From Lacunisphaera sp. (GTDB taxonomy: Bacteria; Verrucomicrobiota; Verrucomicrobiia; Opitutales; Opitutaceae), in assembly GCA_029945445.1 (NCBI GenBank), contig JAQSCO010000009.1:219150-283149 (forward strand): a DNA stretch of 64,000 nucleotides, read 5' to 3'. The position numbers were made by a program, and so were the translations under genes. This document shows, in pieces, positions 1-8,674 of this stretch (position 1 is the first letter of the stretch; each line of letters begins with the position of its first letter). The notes under the pieces were generated by a model. The model was not told the DNA's origin. It did not search any database and saw only the letters and a list, made by a program, of their open reading frames with translations.

Positions 1-723
1 GCCCAGTGAGGCGTGGGCCGCCCCGAAGCGCGGGGCGAGCGCCAGACAGCGCGCCAGTTCCTCCTCAGCCTGGGTGATGTCCCCCAGCGTGAGCCAGGCC
101 TGGCCGAGGTTGTTGTGGGCGCGCGCGTCCTGCGGGTGCTGCTGCACCTGGTAACGGAGGAGCGGGACCGCCTTGTGCCCGTAACCGGCCATCGACAGGA
201 GCGAGCCGAGGGTGTTCAGCGCATTCCAGTCGCCGGGATTGGCCCGGACGGCCTCGGCCGCCAGCAGGAGCGCCGCGCCGGGGGACTTCTGTACCCAGCC
301 GATGGCCGCGGCCGAGGCCAGGGCCGAGGAATTGCCCGGGGCCGCCCGGAGGAAGGCATCGGCTTCCGCGATCTCTGCGGGATCCACGGCCGCGCGCAGC
401 GCGCGGACCATGCGCTCGGCCTCGGCGGGCAGGGTGGCGGCGGAAATCTGCGTTGCGGCCAAAAGGCCCAGCTCCGCCTCGTTGCGGGTGGGCAGGACAA
501 AGAGCGGCCGGCGGGACCGGCGCGGCGCGGCGGTGGATTCCGCCGCCGCTTGGCGCTTCATCTCCTCCAACTGCTGGCGGGACTTCTCCTGCTGGCGAGC
601 GAGCCACAGTTTGAGCTCGGCCGGATCGGCCGGCGGCGTTTCGTCCGGGGAGTGGGGCGCCGCCCCGCGAAGTGCGATCGCCAGCATGGACACTCCTAGA
701 AAACTAAGTACGAGGCGCTTCAT
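1..723 (-). CDS. Secreted TPR-repeat protein (3' end outside window)
   Basis: The minus-strand frame from the ATG at 723 stays open to the window edge (241 codons), so the C-terminus is missing. The protein starts with a signal peptide (MKRLVLSFLGVSMLAIALRG), followed by a charged segment rich in K, Q and E, and then two or more tetratricopeptide repeats. The repeats are recognisable by NALNTLGSLL and HNNLGQAWLTLGD with the usual spacing of small residues. TPR proteins are protein-protein interaction scaffolds; no catalytic domain is visible. It is divergent from the sugar operon that follows. Function unknown; the TPR call is firm, the exact start moderately so because no clear ribosome binding site precedes it. 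Confidence 0.7.
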   Translation of the reverse strand, partial: MKRLVLSFLGVSMLAIALRGAAPHSPDETPPADPAELKLWLARQQEKSRQQLEEMKRQAAAESTAAPRRSRRPLFVLPTRNEAELGLLAATQISAATLPAEAERMVRALRAAVDPAEIAEADAFLRAAPGNSSALASAAAIGWVQKSPGAALLLAAEAVRANPGDWNALNTLGSLLSMAGYGHKAVPLLRYQVQQHPQDARAHNNLGQAWLTLGDITQAEEELARCLALAPRFGAAHASLG

Positions 724-1212
724 GACGGAATGCATTGAAGTAAGAGGGGTTCTTTTCAAGGAGTCCAAGGGGGCGACTCCCAGAGGCGTGATCATGGGGT
801 TTGCAAGGACCGCTGGCAAACCCAATTGCCCACTGGCAGGTGGTGCCAGACTCGATGAGATGGCGACGCAAAGGTTGGTTACTCCTCTATCGTCGCCCCG
901 CGAAGCGGGCATAAAAGGGCACGCTCATGTTGGGAGAGAGGAACGATTGTCATGTGTTGTTGCGCTCAGGTGTATATCCCCCGCTGTGCGGGTCCTCCTC
1001 GTGGTGGATAAGGCCTTCGCCCGGCGGGTCCCGTGACGCCCGGGCCGGGACTAGGTGTGAACGGCGAGAGCCGGCTCGCCGCCGCAAAAAAGCGGCTCGC
1101 GACCACGCGCAAAACCTGAGACTTGAGAGCTGGCTTTAATGCCTGCTATCTCTCTTATGCTGCTTTGCTTCCGGCTTTCCAGCCACGCTCGATAAACCAA
1201 ACCTGCAATCCC
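724..1212. other. 489-bp divergent intergenic region with small dyads
   Basis: No convincing gene lies here. It separates the minus-strand TPR gene from the plus-strand sugar operon and so should carry both promoters. Two perfect small inverted repeats are visible: GGGTTTGC (797-804) with GCAAACCC (816-823), and CTGGCA (833-838) with TGCCAG (844-849). A GAGCCGGCTC palindrome lies near 1066-1075. No Pho-type triple repeat like those of the downstream island was found. Confidence 0.5.
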
Positions 1213-1995
1213 ATGAAAGTAGTCATTCTCTGTGGCGGTCGGGGCACGCGCTTGCGCGAGGAAACGGAGTTCCGGCCGAAGCCCATGGTGCCGGTCGGCA
1301 ACCGCCCGATTCTCTGGCACATCATGAAGGCCTACGCGCATTTCGGGCACAAGGAGTTCATCCTCTGCCTCGGCTACAAGGGCGACATGATCAAGGACTA
1401 CTTCCGCAACTACCGGTGGAACACCTGCGATGTCACCCTCCGGCTGGGTCACGACCCGGCGGAGAAATTCCATGACCGTCACGCCGAGGAGGACTGGAGC
1501 GTGACCTTGGCGGATACCGGCGAGGATTCCATGACCGCGTCCCGTGTGCAGCAGATCCAGCGTTACGTGCCCGCGGGCGAGCCCTTTCTCCTGACCTATG
1601 GCGACGGGCTTTCGACGATCGATATCAACGCGAGCATCGCCGCGCACCAGGCCGCCCGCAAAGTCTGCACGATTTCCGCCGTGCATCCGGCCGGCCGGTT
1701 CGGTTCGCTCCGCATCGAGGAGGACGGCGGCATCCACACCTTCAGCGAGAAACCCCAGTTCGAGGACGCCTACGTCAACGGCGGCTACATGGTCTGCGAG
1801 CACCGCATGTTCGACTACCTGCCGGCCGACCCACGGGTGATGCTGGAGCGCCAGCCGATGGACCAACTGGTGAAGGACGGCCAGCTCCACGCCTACAAGC
1901 ACGAGGGCTTTTGGCAGCCGATGGACACCTATCAGGAAACCCAGTATCTCAACAAACTGTGGGCCGACGGGCAGGCCCCCTGGAAGATCTGGTGA
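1213..1995 (+). CDS. rfbF: Glucose-1-phosphate cytidylyltransferase
   Basis: Makes CDP-glucose from CTP and glucose-1-phosphate, the entry step to CDP-linked deoxyhexoses. The 260-residue length is typical of RfbF. The nucleotidyltransferase signature is intact at the N-terminus (VVILCGGRGTRLREETE followed by RPKPMVPVGN), and the C-terminal FWQPMDTYQE is characteristic. The ATG at 1213 is chosen because it starts immediately before the first beta strand; a longer frame upstream adds residues unlike the family. The stop overlaps the start region of rfbG, indicating one transcript. First gene of a nine-gene operon. Confidence 0.95.
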   Translation: MKVVILCGGRGTRLREETEFRPKPMVPVGNRPILWHIMKAYAHFGHKEFILCLGYKGDMIKDYFRNYRWNTCDVTLRLGHDPAEKFHDRHAEEDWSVTLADTGEDSMTASRVQQIQRYVPAGEPFLLTYGDGLSTIDINASIAAHQAARKVCTISAVHPAGRFGSLRIEEDGGIHTFSEKPQFEDAYVNGGYMVCEHRMFDYLPADPRVMLERQPMDQLVKDGQLHAYKHEGFWQPMDTYQETQYLNKLWADGQAPWKIW

Positions 1996-1997
1996 CG

Positions 1998-3101
1998 ATG
2001 TTCGGCGACGCCTTCAAAGGGAAGACCGTCTGGCTCTCCGGCGTGACCGGATTCAAGGGCACGTGGCTGGCCGAATGGCTGGTGAGCCTCGGCGCCAAGG
2101 TCCATGGCTTCGCCCTCGCCCCGTCGACCAATCCGTCGGTCTTCGGGCAGACCGGACTCAGCTCGCGCATCACCTGGGATGAGGCCGATCTGCGCGATGC
2201 CGCGGCGGTGCGCCGCTCGCTGCTGCAAGCGAAGCCTGATTTCGTCCTGCATCTGGCGGCCCAGCCGCTGGTGCGCCTGTCCTATGCGGAGCCGGTCGAC
2301 ACCTACGCGACCAACGTCATGGGGACCATCCACGTGCTCGAAGCCCTGCGCGCCCTCGACCGGCCCTGTGCCGCGGTGCTGGTCACCACCGACAAGTGCT
2401 ACGAGAACCGCGAGCGGGACCACCGCTATGGCGAGGAGGACCACTTGGGCGGCCATGATCCCTACAGTTCCAGCAAGGCGGCGTGCGAGATCGCCATCGC
2501 CTCGTGGCGGCGGTCGTTTTTCCAGAATCATCCGGTGAAGATCGCCAGCGCCCGCGCCGGCAATGTCATCGGCGGCGGCGATTGGGCCCTCGACCGGATC
2601 ATGCCGGATTGCGTGCGTTCCCTGGGCCGGTCCGAGGCGATTGCGCTCCGTCATCCGGGGGCGACGCGGCCCTGGCAGCATGTGCTGGAGCCCCTCAGCG
2701 GTTATCTCTGGCTGGCGGCGTGCCTGGCGAACCCGCGGCTCCGGCCTCCCGGCGCCGAGCTTTGCGCCGCGTTTAATTTCGGCCCCGGCCCCGAGGCGAA
2801 CCGCACCGTGGCGGAACTGGTGACCGAGGTTTTACAGACTTGGCCCGGCTCCTGGGTGGACAAGTCTGATCCCAAGGCCGTCCACGAAGCGAAGCTCCTG
2901 CAGCTGGACACGGCGAAGGCCAAGGCACTGCTCGATTGGTCGCCGGTGTGGCTGTTCTCCGATGCGGTCAGGGAAACCATGGCGTGGTATCGTGCCAATC
3001 CCGCCGGACTCGACGCGGGCCAGGTGCACGCCTTCACTCTCCAGCAGATCAAATCCTACGGCGAACGCGCCGCCGCCGGGCGGGCGCCGTGGACCGCTTG
3101 A
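1998..3101 (+). CDS. rfbG: CDP-glucose 4,6-dehydratase
   Basis: An extended short-chain dehydrogenase that converts CDP-glucose to CDP-4-keto-6-deoxyglucose. The Rossmann motif GVTGFKG is at residues 15-21, the TTDKCYEN segment near 130-137 and the catalytic Tyr156-x3-Lys160 in DPYSSSK. Length 367 residues matches the family. The ATG at 1998 lies two bases after the rfbF stop; a GTG six bases upstream is possible. Acts in the cytoplasm between RfbF and RfbH. Confidence 0.95.
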   Translation: MFGDAFKGKTVWLSGVTGFKGTWLAEWLVSLGAKVHGFALAPSTNPSVFGQTGLSSRITWDEADLRDAAAVRRSLLQAKPDFVLHLAAQPLVRLSYAEPVDTYATNVMGTIHVLEALRALDRPCAAVLVTTDKCYENRERDHRYGEEDHLGGHDPYSSSKAACEIAIASWRRSFFQNHPVKIASARAGNVIGGGDWALDRIMPDCVRSLGRSEAIALRHPGATRPWQHVLEPLSGYLWLAACLANPRLRPPGAELCAAFNFGPGPEANRTVAELVTEVLQTWPGSWVDKSDPKAVHEAKLLQLDTAKAKALLDWSPVWLFSDAVRETMAWYRANPAGLDAGQVHAFTLQQIKSYGERAAAGRAPWTA

Positions 3102-3107
3102 GTTTCC

Positions 3108-4595
3108 ATGCCGACTCCTGCCGAACTTAAAGCCGAGATTCTCCGCCTCACCCGCGCCTACTCGGAGTTGATGCACCGGGCAAACCGCCCCGGGGCGGAC
3201 GCGGCCGTGCCTTTCGAGCCGGGCCAGACGACCGTGCCGTATGCGGGCCGTGTGTTCAACGCGGACGAGGTCGAGGCAGCGGTCGGCTCGACCTTGGATT
3301 TTTGGCTGACGCTCGGCCCCGAGGGCGCGGCCTTTGAGGCGGAGCTTGCTGCGCTGCTCGGCGTGAAGCACTCGCTCCTCGTCAACTCGGGCTCGTCGGC
3401 CAACCTGGTCGCGCTCTCCGCGCTGACCACCCACAAGCTGCCGGCACACAAACGCATTCAGCCCGGGGACGAAGTCATCACGGTGGCCGCCGGATTCCCC
3501 ACGACCGTGGCGCCGATCCTCCAGTGCGGGGCGGTACCCGTGTTTATTGATAACGATCCCGCCACCGGCAACGTGCGCGTGGCGCAGCTCGCGGCGGCGT
3601 TTTCCGCGGGGAAGACCAAGGCTGTCATGATTGCCCATGCCCTCGGCAATCCGTTCGATCTCGGCACTGTGCTCGAGTTCTGCCGGAAGCACGATCTCTG
3701 GCTCATCGAGGATAATTGCGACGCGCTCGGCTGCACCTACTCGCTGCCGGTGGCGCGGGCGAAGGCACTGGGCTTCACGGAGAATTCTCCCGGCCTTCCC
3801 GCGGACGGCACGTACATCACGCGCTACACCGGCACGTGGGGCGATCTTTCGACGCAGTCGTTCTATCCGCCGCATCATCTCACGATGGGGGAGGGCGGGG
3901 CCGTCAACATCGTGCACCGTCCGCCGCTCAAGACCTACGCCGAGAGCTTCCGCGACTGGGGCCGCGACTGCTGGTGCGCGTCGGGCAAGGACGACACCTG
4001 CGGCAAGCGCTTCCAGTGGCAGCTGGGCGAGCTGCCCAAGGGCTATGACCACAAATACATCTACAGCCACCTCGGCTACAACCTGAAGCCGCTGGATCCG
4101 CAGGCCGCCATCGGCCGGCAGCAGTTGAAAAAACTCCCGGCGTTCATCGAGGCGCGCAAGCGCAACTGGACAACCCTCCGCGCCGGGCTGGCCGACCTCG
4201 CGGACGTGTTCGACTTTTCACTACCGACGCATGCGACCGGCTGGACGCCGCAGGGATTTGCCTGGGATGCCACCGGTTGCCGGACGGACTGCTCCTGGTT
4301 CGGCTTCATGCTCCGGGTGAAATCCACGGCGCCGTTCTCGCACACGGAGCTGGCCCAGCACCTCGACCAAAGGAAAATCGGCAACCGGATGTTTTTCGGC
4401 GGGAATCTCCTGCGCCAGCCGGCCTTCGTGCAGTTGAAGCAAGACCGCCCGTCCGCGTTCCGCGTCGTGGGCGAATTCCCCGGCGCGGACGAGATCATGC
4501 ACCGGGCCCTTTTTCTCGGCACCTATCCGGGCCTCACCGCGGCGATGCTCGACTACGAGATCGCCACGATCCGCGCCTTTGTGCGGTCCCGCTGA
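3108..4595 (+). CDS. rfbH: CDP-6-deoxy-4-keto-glucose 3-dehydrase (E1-type)
   Basis: A PLP/PMP-dependent, iron-sulfur enzyme of the RfbH/DdhC/AscC family that removes the C3 hydroxyl of CDP-4-keto-6-deoxyglucose. The lysine that normally binds PLP is replaced by histidine in this family, seen here as SFYPPHHLTMGEGG (His256/His257). Cys288, Cys290 and Cys298 give the C-x-C-x7-C part of the 2Fe-2S motif, with Cys204 and Cys209 upstream as candidates for the fourth ligand. Residues about 213-238 look like an insertion relative to the usual spacing between that cysteine and C-x-C. At 495 residues it is longer than typical (about 435-440). No partner reductase (AscD/DdhD-like) is in the window. 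Confidence 0.93.
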   Translation: MPTPAELKAEILRLTRAYSELMHRANRPGADAAVPFEPGQTTVPYAGRVFNADEVEAAVGSTLDFWLTLGPEGAAFEAELAALLGVKHSLLVNSGSSANLVALSALTTHKLPAHKRIQPGDEVITVAAGFPTTVAPILQCGAVPVFIDNDPATGNVRVAQLAAAFSAGKTKAVMIAHALGNPFDLGTVLEFCRKHDLWLIEDNCDALGCTYSLPVARAKALGFTENSPGLPADGTYITRYTGTWGDLSTQSFYPPHHLTMGEGGAVNIVHRPPLKTYAESFRDWGRDCWCASGKDDTCGKRFQWQLGELPKGYDHKYIYSHLGYNLKPLDPQAAIGRQQLKKLPAFIEARKRNWTTLRAGLADLADVFDFSLPTHATGWTPQGFAWDATGCRTDCSWFGFMLRVKSTAPFSHTELAQHLDQRKIGNRMFFGGNLLRQPAFVQLKQDRPSAFRVVGEFPGADEIMHRALFLGTYPGLTAAMLDYEIATIRAFVRSR

Positions 4596-4604
4596 ATCCG
4601 GTTG

Positions 4605-5663
4605 ATGTCCGCTCCCGTCCATCCGCTGCCCGCCGGGGACCTCGACCACGTCCTCGCGCATACCCGTGCGCTGTGGGCCGCGGCGCGCGGCCAGTCGTTC
4701 TTCATCACCGGGGGCACCGGTTTTTTCGGCAGCTGGTTGCTGGAAAGTTTCGCCCGCGCGAACGACGCGCTCGCCCTCGGGATGCGCGCTGTGGTGCTGA
4801 CGCGCGACCCCGCCGCCTTCCTAAATAAAGCGCCGCACCTCGCCCGCCGGACCGACGTGAAATTCCACCAGGGCGATCTGCGCACTTTTGCTTTTCCGGC
4901 CGGTCACTTTGATTACGTCATTCATGCGGCGGCCGACACCGACGTCTGGACCAAGAGGGTGACCGCCGACGGTCTGATCGCGCGTCTGACGGCGGGCACG
5001 AACCATCTGCTGGATTTCAGCGCGCAGGCCGGCGTCAAATGTTTCCTGCATGTCAGCTCCGGTGCGGTCTACGGCACCCAGCCCGCGTCGCTGGCTGGCG
5101 TGGCCGAAGATTATCCCGGTATCGCGGACCCGCTGCCGCCCGATGCGGCCTGGGCCGAGGGCAAGCGCGTGGCCGAGCAACTGTGCCGCGCGCACGCGGC
5201 CCGGCACCCGTATGAGCTCAAGATCGCCCGGTGCTTCACCTTTGTCGGCCCGCATCTGCCGCTCGAGGCCAAATACGCCATCGGCAACTTCCTGCGCGAC
5301 GGCCTGCGCGGCACACCGATCGAGGTGGCGGGCGATGGCACGTCGGTCCGCAGTTATCTCTACGCCTCCGACCTGGCGGTCTGGCTGTGGACGATTCTCT
5401 TCCGCGGTGAAGCGGGTCGCCCCTACAACGTCGGCTCGCCCGAAGCGGTGAGCATCGCGGAGCTTGCCGGCCTGGTGAATGAGGTTTTTGCTCAACGATT
5501 CCCGGTGAAAATCATGCAGGCAGTCAAACCCGGCAGTCCGGTCTCGCGCTACGTTCCGTCCGTTGCCCGCGCGGCGGCGGAGCTCGGCTTGCAGGTGCGG
5601 ATCCCGCTGCCGGAAGCCTTGCGGAAAACCGCCGCCTGGTATGGCGGCGCGGCCAAACTCTGA
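4605..5663 (+). CDS. NAD-dependent epimerase/dehydratase family protein (SDR)
   Basis: An extended SDR of 352 residues with Rossmann motif GGTGFFG (36-42), the NAD-contacting HAAADTD segment and SSGAVYG (151-157). It probably reduces or epimerises the CDP-4-keto sugar made by RfbF/G/H. At the position of the catalytic Tyr-x3-Lys it reads Trp183-AEG-Lys187, so the usual catalytic tyrosine is replaced. The related SDR at 7599 has Tyr183 at the equivalent position. The ATG at 4605 is preferred over the TTG just before it. Substrate is inferred from context only. Confidence 0.85.
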   Translation: MSAPVHPLPAGDLDHVLAHTRALWAAARGQSFFITGGTGFFGSWLLESFARANDALALGMRAVVLTRDPAAFLNKAPHLARRTDVKFHQGDLRTFAFPAGHFDYVIHAAADTDVWTKRVTADGLIARLTAGTNHLLDFSAQAGVKCFLHVSSGAVYGTQPASLAGVAEDYPGIADPLPPDAAWAEGKRVAEQLCRAHAARHPYELKIARCFTFVGPHLPLEAKYAIGNFLRDGLRGTPIEVAGDGTSVRSYLYASDLAVWLWTILFRGEAGRPYNVGSPEAVSIAELAGLVNEVFAQRFPVKIMQAVKPGSPVSRYVPSVARAAAELGLQVRIPLPEALRKTAAWYGGAAKL

Positions 5664-5681
5664 CGCCATCCGCCGATCGCC

Positions 5682-6557
5682 ATGGCCTTTAAGAAGCTGA
5701 ACGTCGCGATTCTCGGTACAGGCAACATCGGCACCGACCTGTTGCTCAAGGTCCTGCGTTCGGAGGTGCTGCACTGCCGGCTTTTCGCCGGGCGGAACCT
5801 GTCCTCGCCGGGCATGACGAAGGGCAGCATGTTGGGCGTGCCGGTCTCGGCGCGCGGCCTGCAGAGTATCCTCGACCTGAAGGGCGAACTCGCACTCGTG
5901 TTCGATGCGACCAGCGCCGAGGACCACATCCGGCACGCGCCGTTGCTCAAGCAGGCGGGTCTCGTGGCCGTGGACCTGACCCCGGCCAAGGTCGGCCGCC
6001 TGTGCGTGCCGGCCGTCAACCTTGCCGAGTGCCTCGACGAGCTGAACGTCAACATGGTCACCTGCGGCGGGCAGGCCTCGATCCCGCTGGCGCATGTCAT
6101 CGCGGAGGTGAATCCCGGCATCACCTACATCGAGACCGTTTCCAGCATCGCCTCGCGCAGCGCCGGGCCGGCCACGCGCATCAACCTCGACGAATACCTG
6201 CAGACCACCGAGCACGGCCTGCAGGAGTTCACTGGCGCCGCGCACACCAAGGCTATCCTTAACCTGAACCCCGCGCAGCCGTGCGTGCATATGCAGACGA
6301 CCGTCATGGCGAAGATCGCCGCCCCGGACCTCCCGCGCACCCGTGAGGTTGTCGCCGCGATGGTCAAGGTGATCCGCCAATACGTGCCCGGCTACCAGCT
6401 CATCCTCGAGCCGATGGTCGAACACGGCCGGTTGGTCGCCATGGTGCGGGTGGACGGCCTCGGGGATTACCTGCCGCGCTACGCGGGCAACCTTGATATC
6501 ATCAACTGTGCCGCTATAGCCTTCGCCGAAGCGGTGGCCCGGCGCCGCCAGTCCTGA
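5682..6557 (+). CDS. Acetaldehyde dehydrogenase (acylating), MhpF/BphJ family
   Basis: Members convert acetaldehyde, NAD+ and CoA to acetyl-CoA and normally pair with a 4-hydroxy-2-oxovalerate aldolase that channels the aldehyde to them. The Rossmann motif GTGNIGTD is at 12-19 and the catalytic cysteine is Cys128 in VTCGGQAS; length 291 is slightly short of the usual 300-315. The aldolase partner follows directly. The pair is best known from aromatic meta-cleavage pathways, yet no other catabolic gene is here and the neighbours are sugar genes. It may supply or consume a C2 unit in a branched-sugar pathway (inference). Confidence 0.9.
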   Translation: MAFKKLNVAILGTGNIGTDLLLKVLRSEVLHCRLFAGRNLSSPGMTKGSMLGVPVSARGLQSILDLKGELALVFDATSAEDHIRHAPLLKQAGLVAVDLTPAKVGRLCVPAVNLAECLDELNVNMVTCGGQASIPLAHVIAEVNPGITYIETVSSIASRSAGPATRINLDEYLQTTEHGLQEFTGAAHTKAILNLNPAQPCVHMQTTVMAKIAAPDLPRTREVVAAMVKVIRQYVPGYQLILEPMVEHGRLVAMVRVDGLGDYLPRYAGNLDIINCAAIAFAEAVARRRQS

Positions 6558-6567
6558 TTCTACCTTC

Positions 6568-7602
6568 ATGAGCACCGACCAGCCCTCGATCACCGTTTGC
6601 GACGCGACCCTGCGCGACGGTTCGCACGCCTACAGTCACCAGATCACGGTGGAGCAGATCAAGGCCTACGCGGCGGCCGCCGAGGCCGCGGGCTATGATT
6701 ACCTTGAGGTCGGGCACGGCAACGGGCTCGGTGCCTCCTCCCTGCAGATCGGCGAAAGCCTCGTCGAGGAGGGCGAGATGCTCCGTGTGGCGCGGGCCCA
6801 GCTGAAGCGCACGCGGCTCAGCGTCCACCTCATGCCGGGCTTCGCCACGATCCAGCGCGAGATTGCCGGGGCGCTCGCCGCCGGCGTGGATTTGTTCCGC
6901 GTGGGCAGTCATTGCACCGAGGCGGACATCACGCAGCGCCACATCAGCCACGTGCGCTCCGCCGGCCGCCATGTCTGGGGCGTGCTCATGATGAGCCACA
7001 TGGTTTCGAAGGAGGTGCTCCTGCAGGAAGCCCGGAAGATGCAGTCCTACGGCGCGCAGGGCATCGTGCTGATGGATTCGGCCGGCGCGTATTTTCCCGC
7101 GGACGTGACGGCCAAGATCGGCCTGCTGGCGTCATCGCTGGAAGTGCCGGTGGGCTTCCACGCCCACCACAATCTCGGACTCAGCATCGCCAACTCCCTC
7201 GCCGCGCTCCAGGCGGGCGCGCGCATCATCGATGGCACGTCGAAGGGCTTCGGGGCGGGGGCCGGCAACGCCCCGCTCGAACTCCTCGCCGCCGTGCTCA
7301 GGCAGCAGGGCTACGCGACCTCGATCGATCTCTACCGGGCGCTCGATGCGGCGGACCTGGCCGGGAAACTTTTCGCGGGCTCGCTGCCCAACTCCAACGG
7401 CATCACGATCGTCAGCGGGCTCGCCGGCGTGTTCTCCGGGTTTTCCAAACCCGTGCAGCGGGCGGCCGAGCAGCTTGGCGTTGATCCGCGCGATGTCTTC
7501 TTTGAACTGGGCCGCCGCAAGGTGGTGGGCGGCCAGGAGGACCTGATCCTCGAGGTCGCCACCGAACTGGCCCGCCGCGCCCAACCCGGAGCAAAATCAT
7601 GA
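6568..7602 (+). CDS. 4-hydroxy-2-oxovalerate aldolase family protein (BphI/MhpE-like)
   Basis: A class II pyruvate aldolase of the HMGL-like TIM-barrel family, 344 residues. The metal-site aspartate and catalytic arginine are in DATLRDGSH (12-20), and metal ligands His198 and His200 lie in GFHAHHNLGLS. The family reversibly splits 4-hydroxy-2-oxoacids into pyruvate and an aldehyde. It lies 10 bp after its usual partner, the acylating aldehyde dehydrogenase, and its stop overlaps the next start as ATGA. In this operon the substrate may be a sugar-derived aldehyde or a hydroxyketo acid precursor of the side chain; this is inference. Confidence 0.9.
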   Translation: MSTDQPSITVCDATLRDGSHAYSHQITVEQIKAYAAAAEAAGYDYLEVGHGNGLGASSLQIGESLVEEGEMLRVARAQLKRTRLSVHLMPGFATIQREIAGALAAGVDLFRVGSHCTEADITQRHISHVRSAGRHVWGVLMMSHMVSKEVLLQEARKMQSYGAQGIVLMDSAGAYFPADVTAKIGLLASSLEVPVGFHAHHNLGLSIANSLAALQAGARIIDGTSKGFGAGAGNAPLELLAAVLRQQGYATSIDLYRALDAADLAGKLFAGSLPNSNGITIVSGLAGVFSGFSKPVQRAAEQLGVDPRDVFFELGRRKVVGGQEDLILEVATELARRAQPGAKS

Positions 7603-8651
7603 ATCGCGCCATCGCCCTCGTTCACGCCGACGCCACGGCCGTCCTCGCCGGCCAGGCGGACCGGCTCGCCGCCCTCCGGGGCCAGCATGTCTTCATCTCC
7701 GGCGGCACGGGCATCCTCGGCACCTGGCTGCTCGAGTTGATCAAGGTGCTGAACGAGGCGCACGGTTTCGAGATGAAGGCCACGGTGTTTAGCCGCAACG
7801 CCCGCCACTTCGCGCAGTGCTGGCCGCACCTGGGCAACCTCGCATGGATCCACTGGCAGGAGGGCGACATCCGTTACCTGACCGAATTGCCCCGCGATGT
7901 CCGCTACATCATCCACGCCGCCGCCCTGACCGACCGGCGCCTGTTCGCCTCCCAGCCCGGCGCGGTCGGCGAGATCAACAGCCTCGGCACGCTGCGGATC
8001 CTGCGCGCCGCCAACCTGCTGGAGGATGTGCAAAAGTTCGTCCTCATGAGTTCCGGCCTGGTCTACGGGGCGCAGCCCTGGGAGCTCCCGCGGATCGACG
8101 AGAAATTCGCCGGGCCGCTGCGCAGCAACGACGTTGGCGCGGTCTATCCCGAGTCGAAGCGCTTCGCCGAGGTTTTGGCCCAGTGCGCCGTCAGCGAGAC
8201 CAAGCTGCCGGTCGTCACGCTGCGGCCGTTCGCCTTCGTCGGACCCTACCAGTCGCTGCAGCTGCCGTGGGCGGTGACGGACTTCATCCGCGACAGCTTC
8301 AACGGCGGGCCCATCCGTATCATGGGCGACGGCGTGACCGTGCGCTCCATCATGTATGTGAGCGACTACGCCCACTGGGTGCTCGCGGCGCTTGCCGCCG
8401 GCCGGCCGGGGGAGACCTACAACGTGGGCAGCGCCGAGCCCGTCGATCTGTTGACGCTGGCCAACGCCATCACCCGCTTTTTTGCACCGGTGCCCGAGGT
8501 CCGCACGCGGGTGGGGCAGGCGGGACATGACCGCAACCGCCTCGTGCCCGACACGGCGAAGGCCCAGCGCGACCTCGGCGTCAGTCAGACCGTTCCGCTC
8601 GAGGCGGCGCTGCAGAAATCCATCGAGTGGCACCGCTGCATGCAAGGCTGA
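7599..8651 (+). CDS. NAD-dependent epimerase/dehydratase family protein (SDR)
   Basis: An extended SDR of 350 residues, clearly paralogous to the one at 4605: same length, same order of motifs and the same GGTG-x-x-G Rossmann motif (35-41). Its catalytic residues are intact: SSGLVYG at 151-157 and Tyr183-PES-Lys187. The start codon overlaps the aldolase stop (ATGA), implying translational coupling. It likely reduces the 4-keto group or the carbonyl of an added side chain in the CDP-sugar pathway. The exact reaction cannot be read from the sequence. Confidence 0.87.
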   Translation: MNRAIALVHADATAVLAGQADRLAALRGQHVFISGGTGILGTWLLELIKVLNEAHGFEMKATVFSRNARHFAQCWPHLGNLAWIHWQEGDIRYLTELPRDVRYIIHAAALTDRRLFASQPGAVGEINSLGTLRILRAANLLEDVQKFVLMSSGLVYGAQPWELPRIDEKFAGPLRSNDVGAVYPESKRFAEVLAQCAVSETKLPVVTLRPFAFVGPYQSLQLPWAVTDFIRDSFNGGPIRIMGDGVTVRSIMYVSDYAHWVLAALAAGRPGETYNVGSAEPVDLLTLANAITRFFAPVPEVRTRVGQAGHDRNRLVPDTAKAQRDLGVSQTVPLEAALQKSIEWHRCMQG

Positions 8652-8674
8652 GCCGCCGGCGTTATCTCCCACCC

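Noticed and set aside
13..699. Long plus-strand open frame opposite the TPR gene
   Set aside because: Its product is arginine/glycine-rich without domains, while the minus strand gives a signal peptide and TPR repeats. It is a GC-driven shadow frame.
927..1139. Small open frame upstream of rfbF
   Set aside because: It has no ribosome binding site, its composition is unlike a protein, and it spans inverted repeats of the intergenic region.
1130..1150. GGCTTTAATGCC near the sugar operon as a Pho-like box
   Set aside because: Only one pentamer-like element is present, without partners at 11-bp spacing or the downstream hexamer.
5682..7602. Aromatic meta-cleavage catabolic operon
   Set aside because: Only the last two enzymes of such a pathway are present, with no dioxygenase or hydrolase, and they are embedded in and co-translated with CDP-sugar genes.
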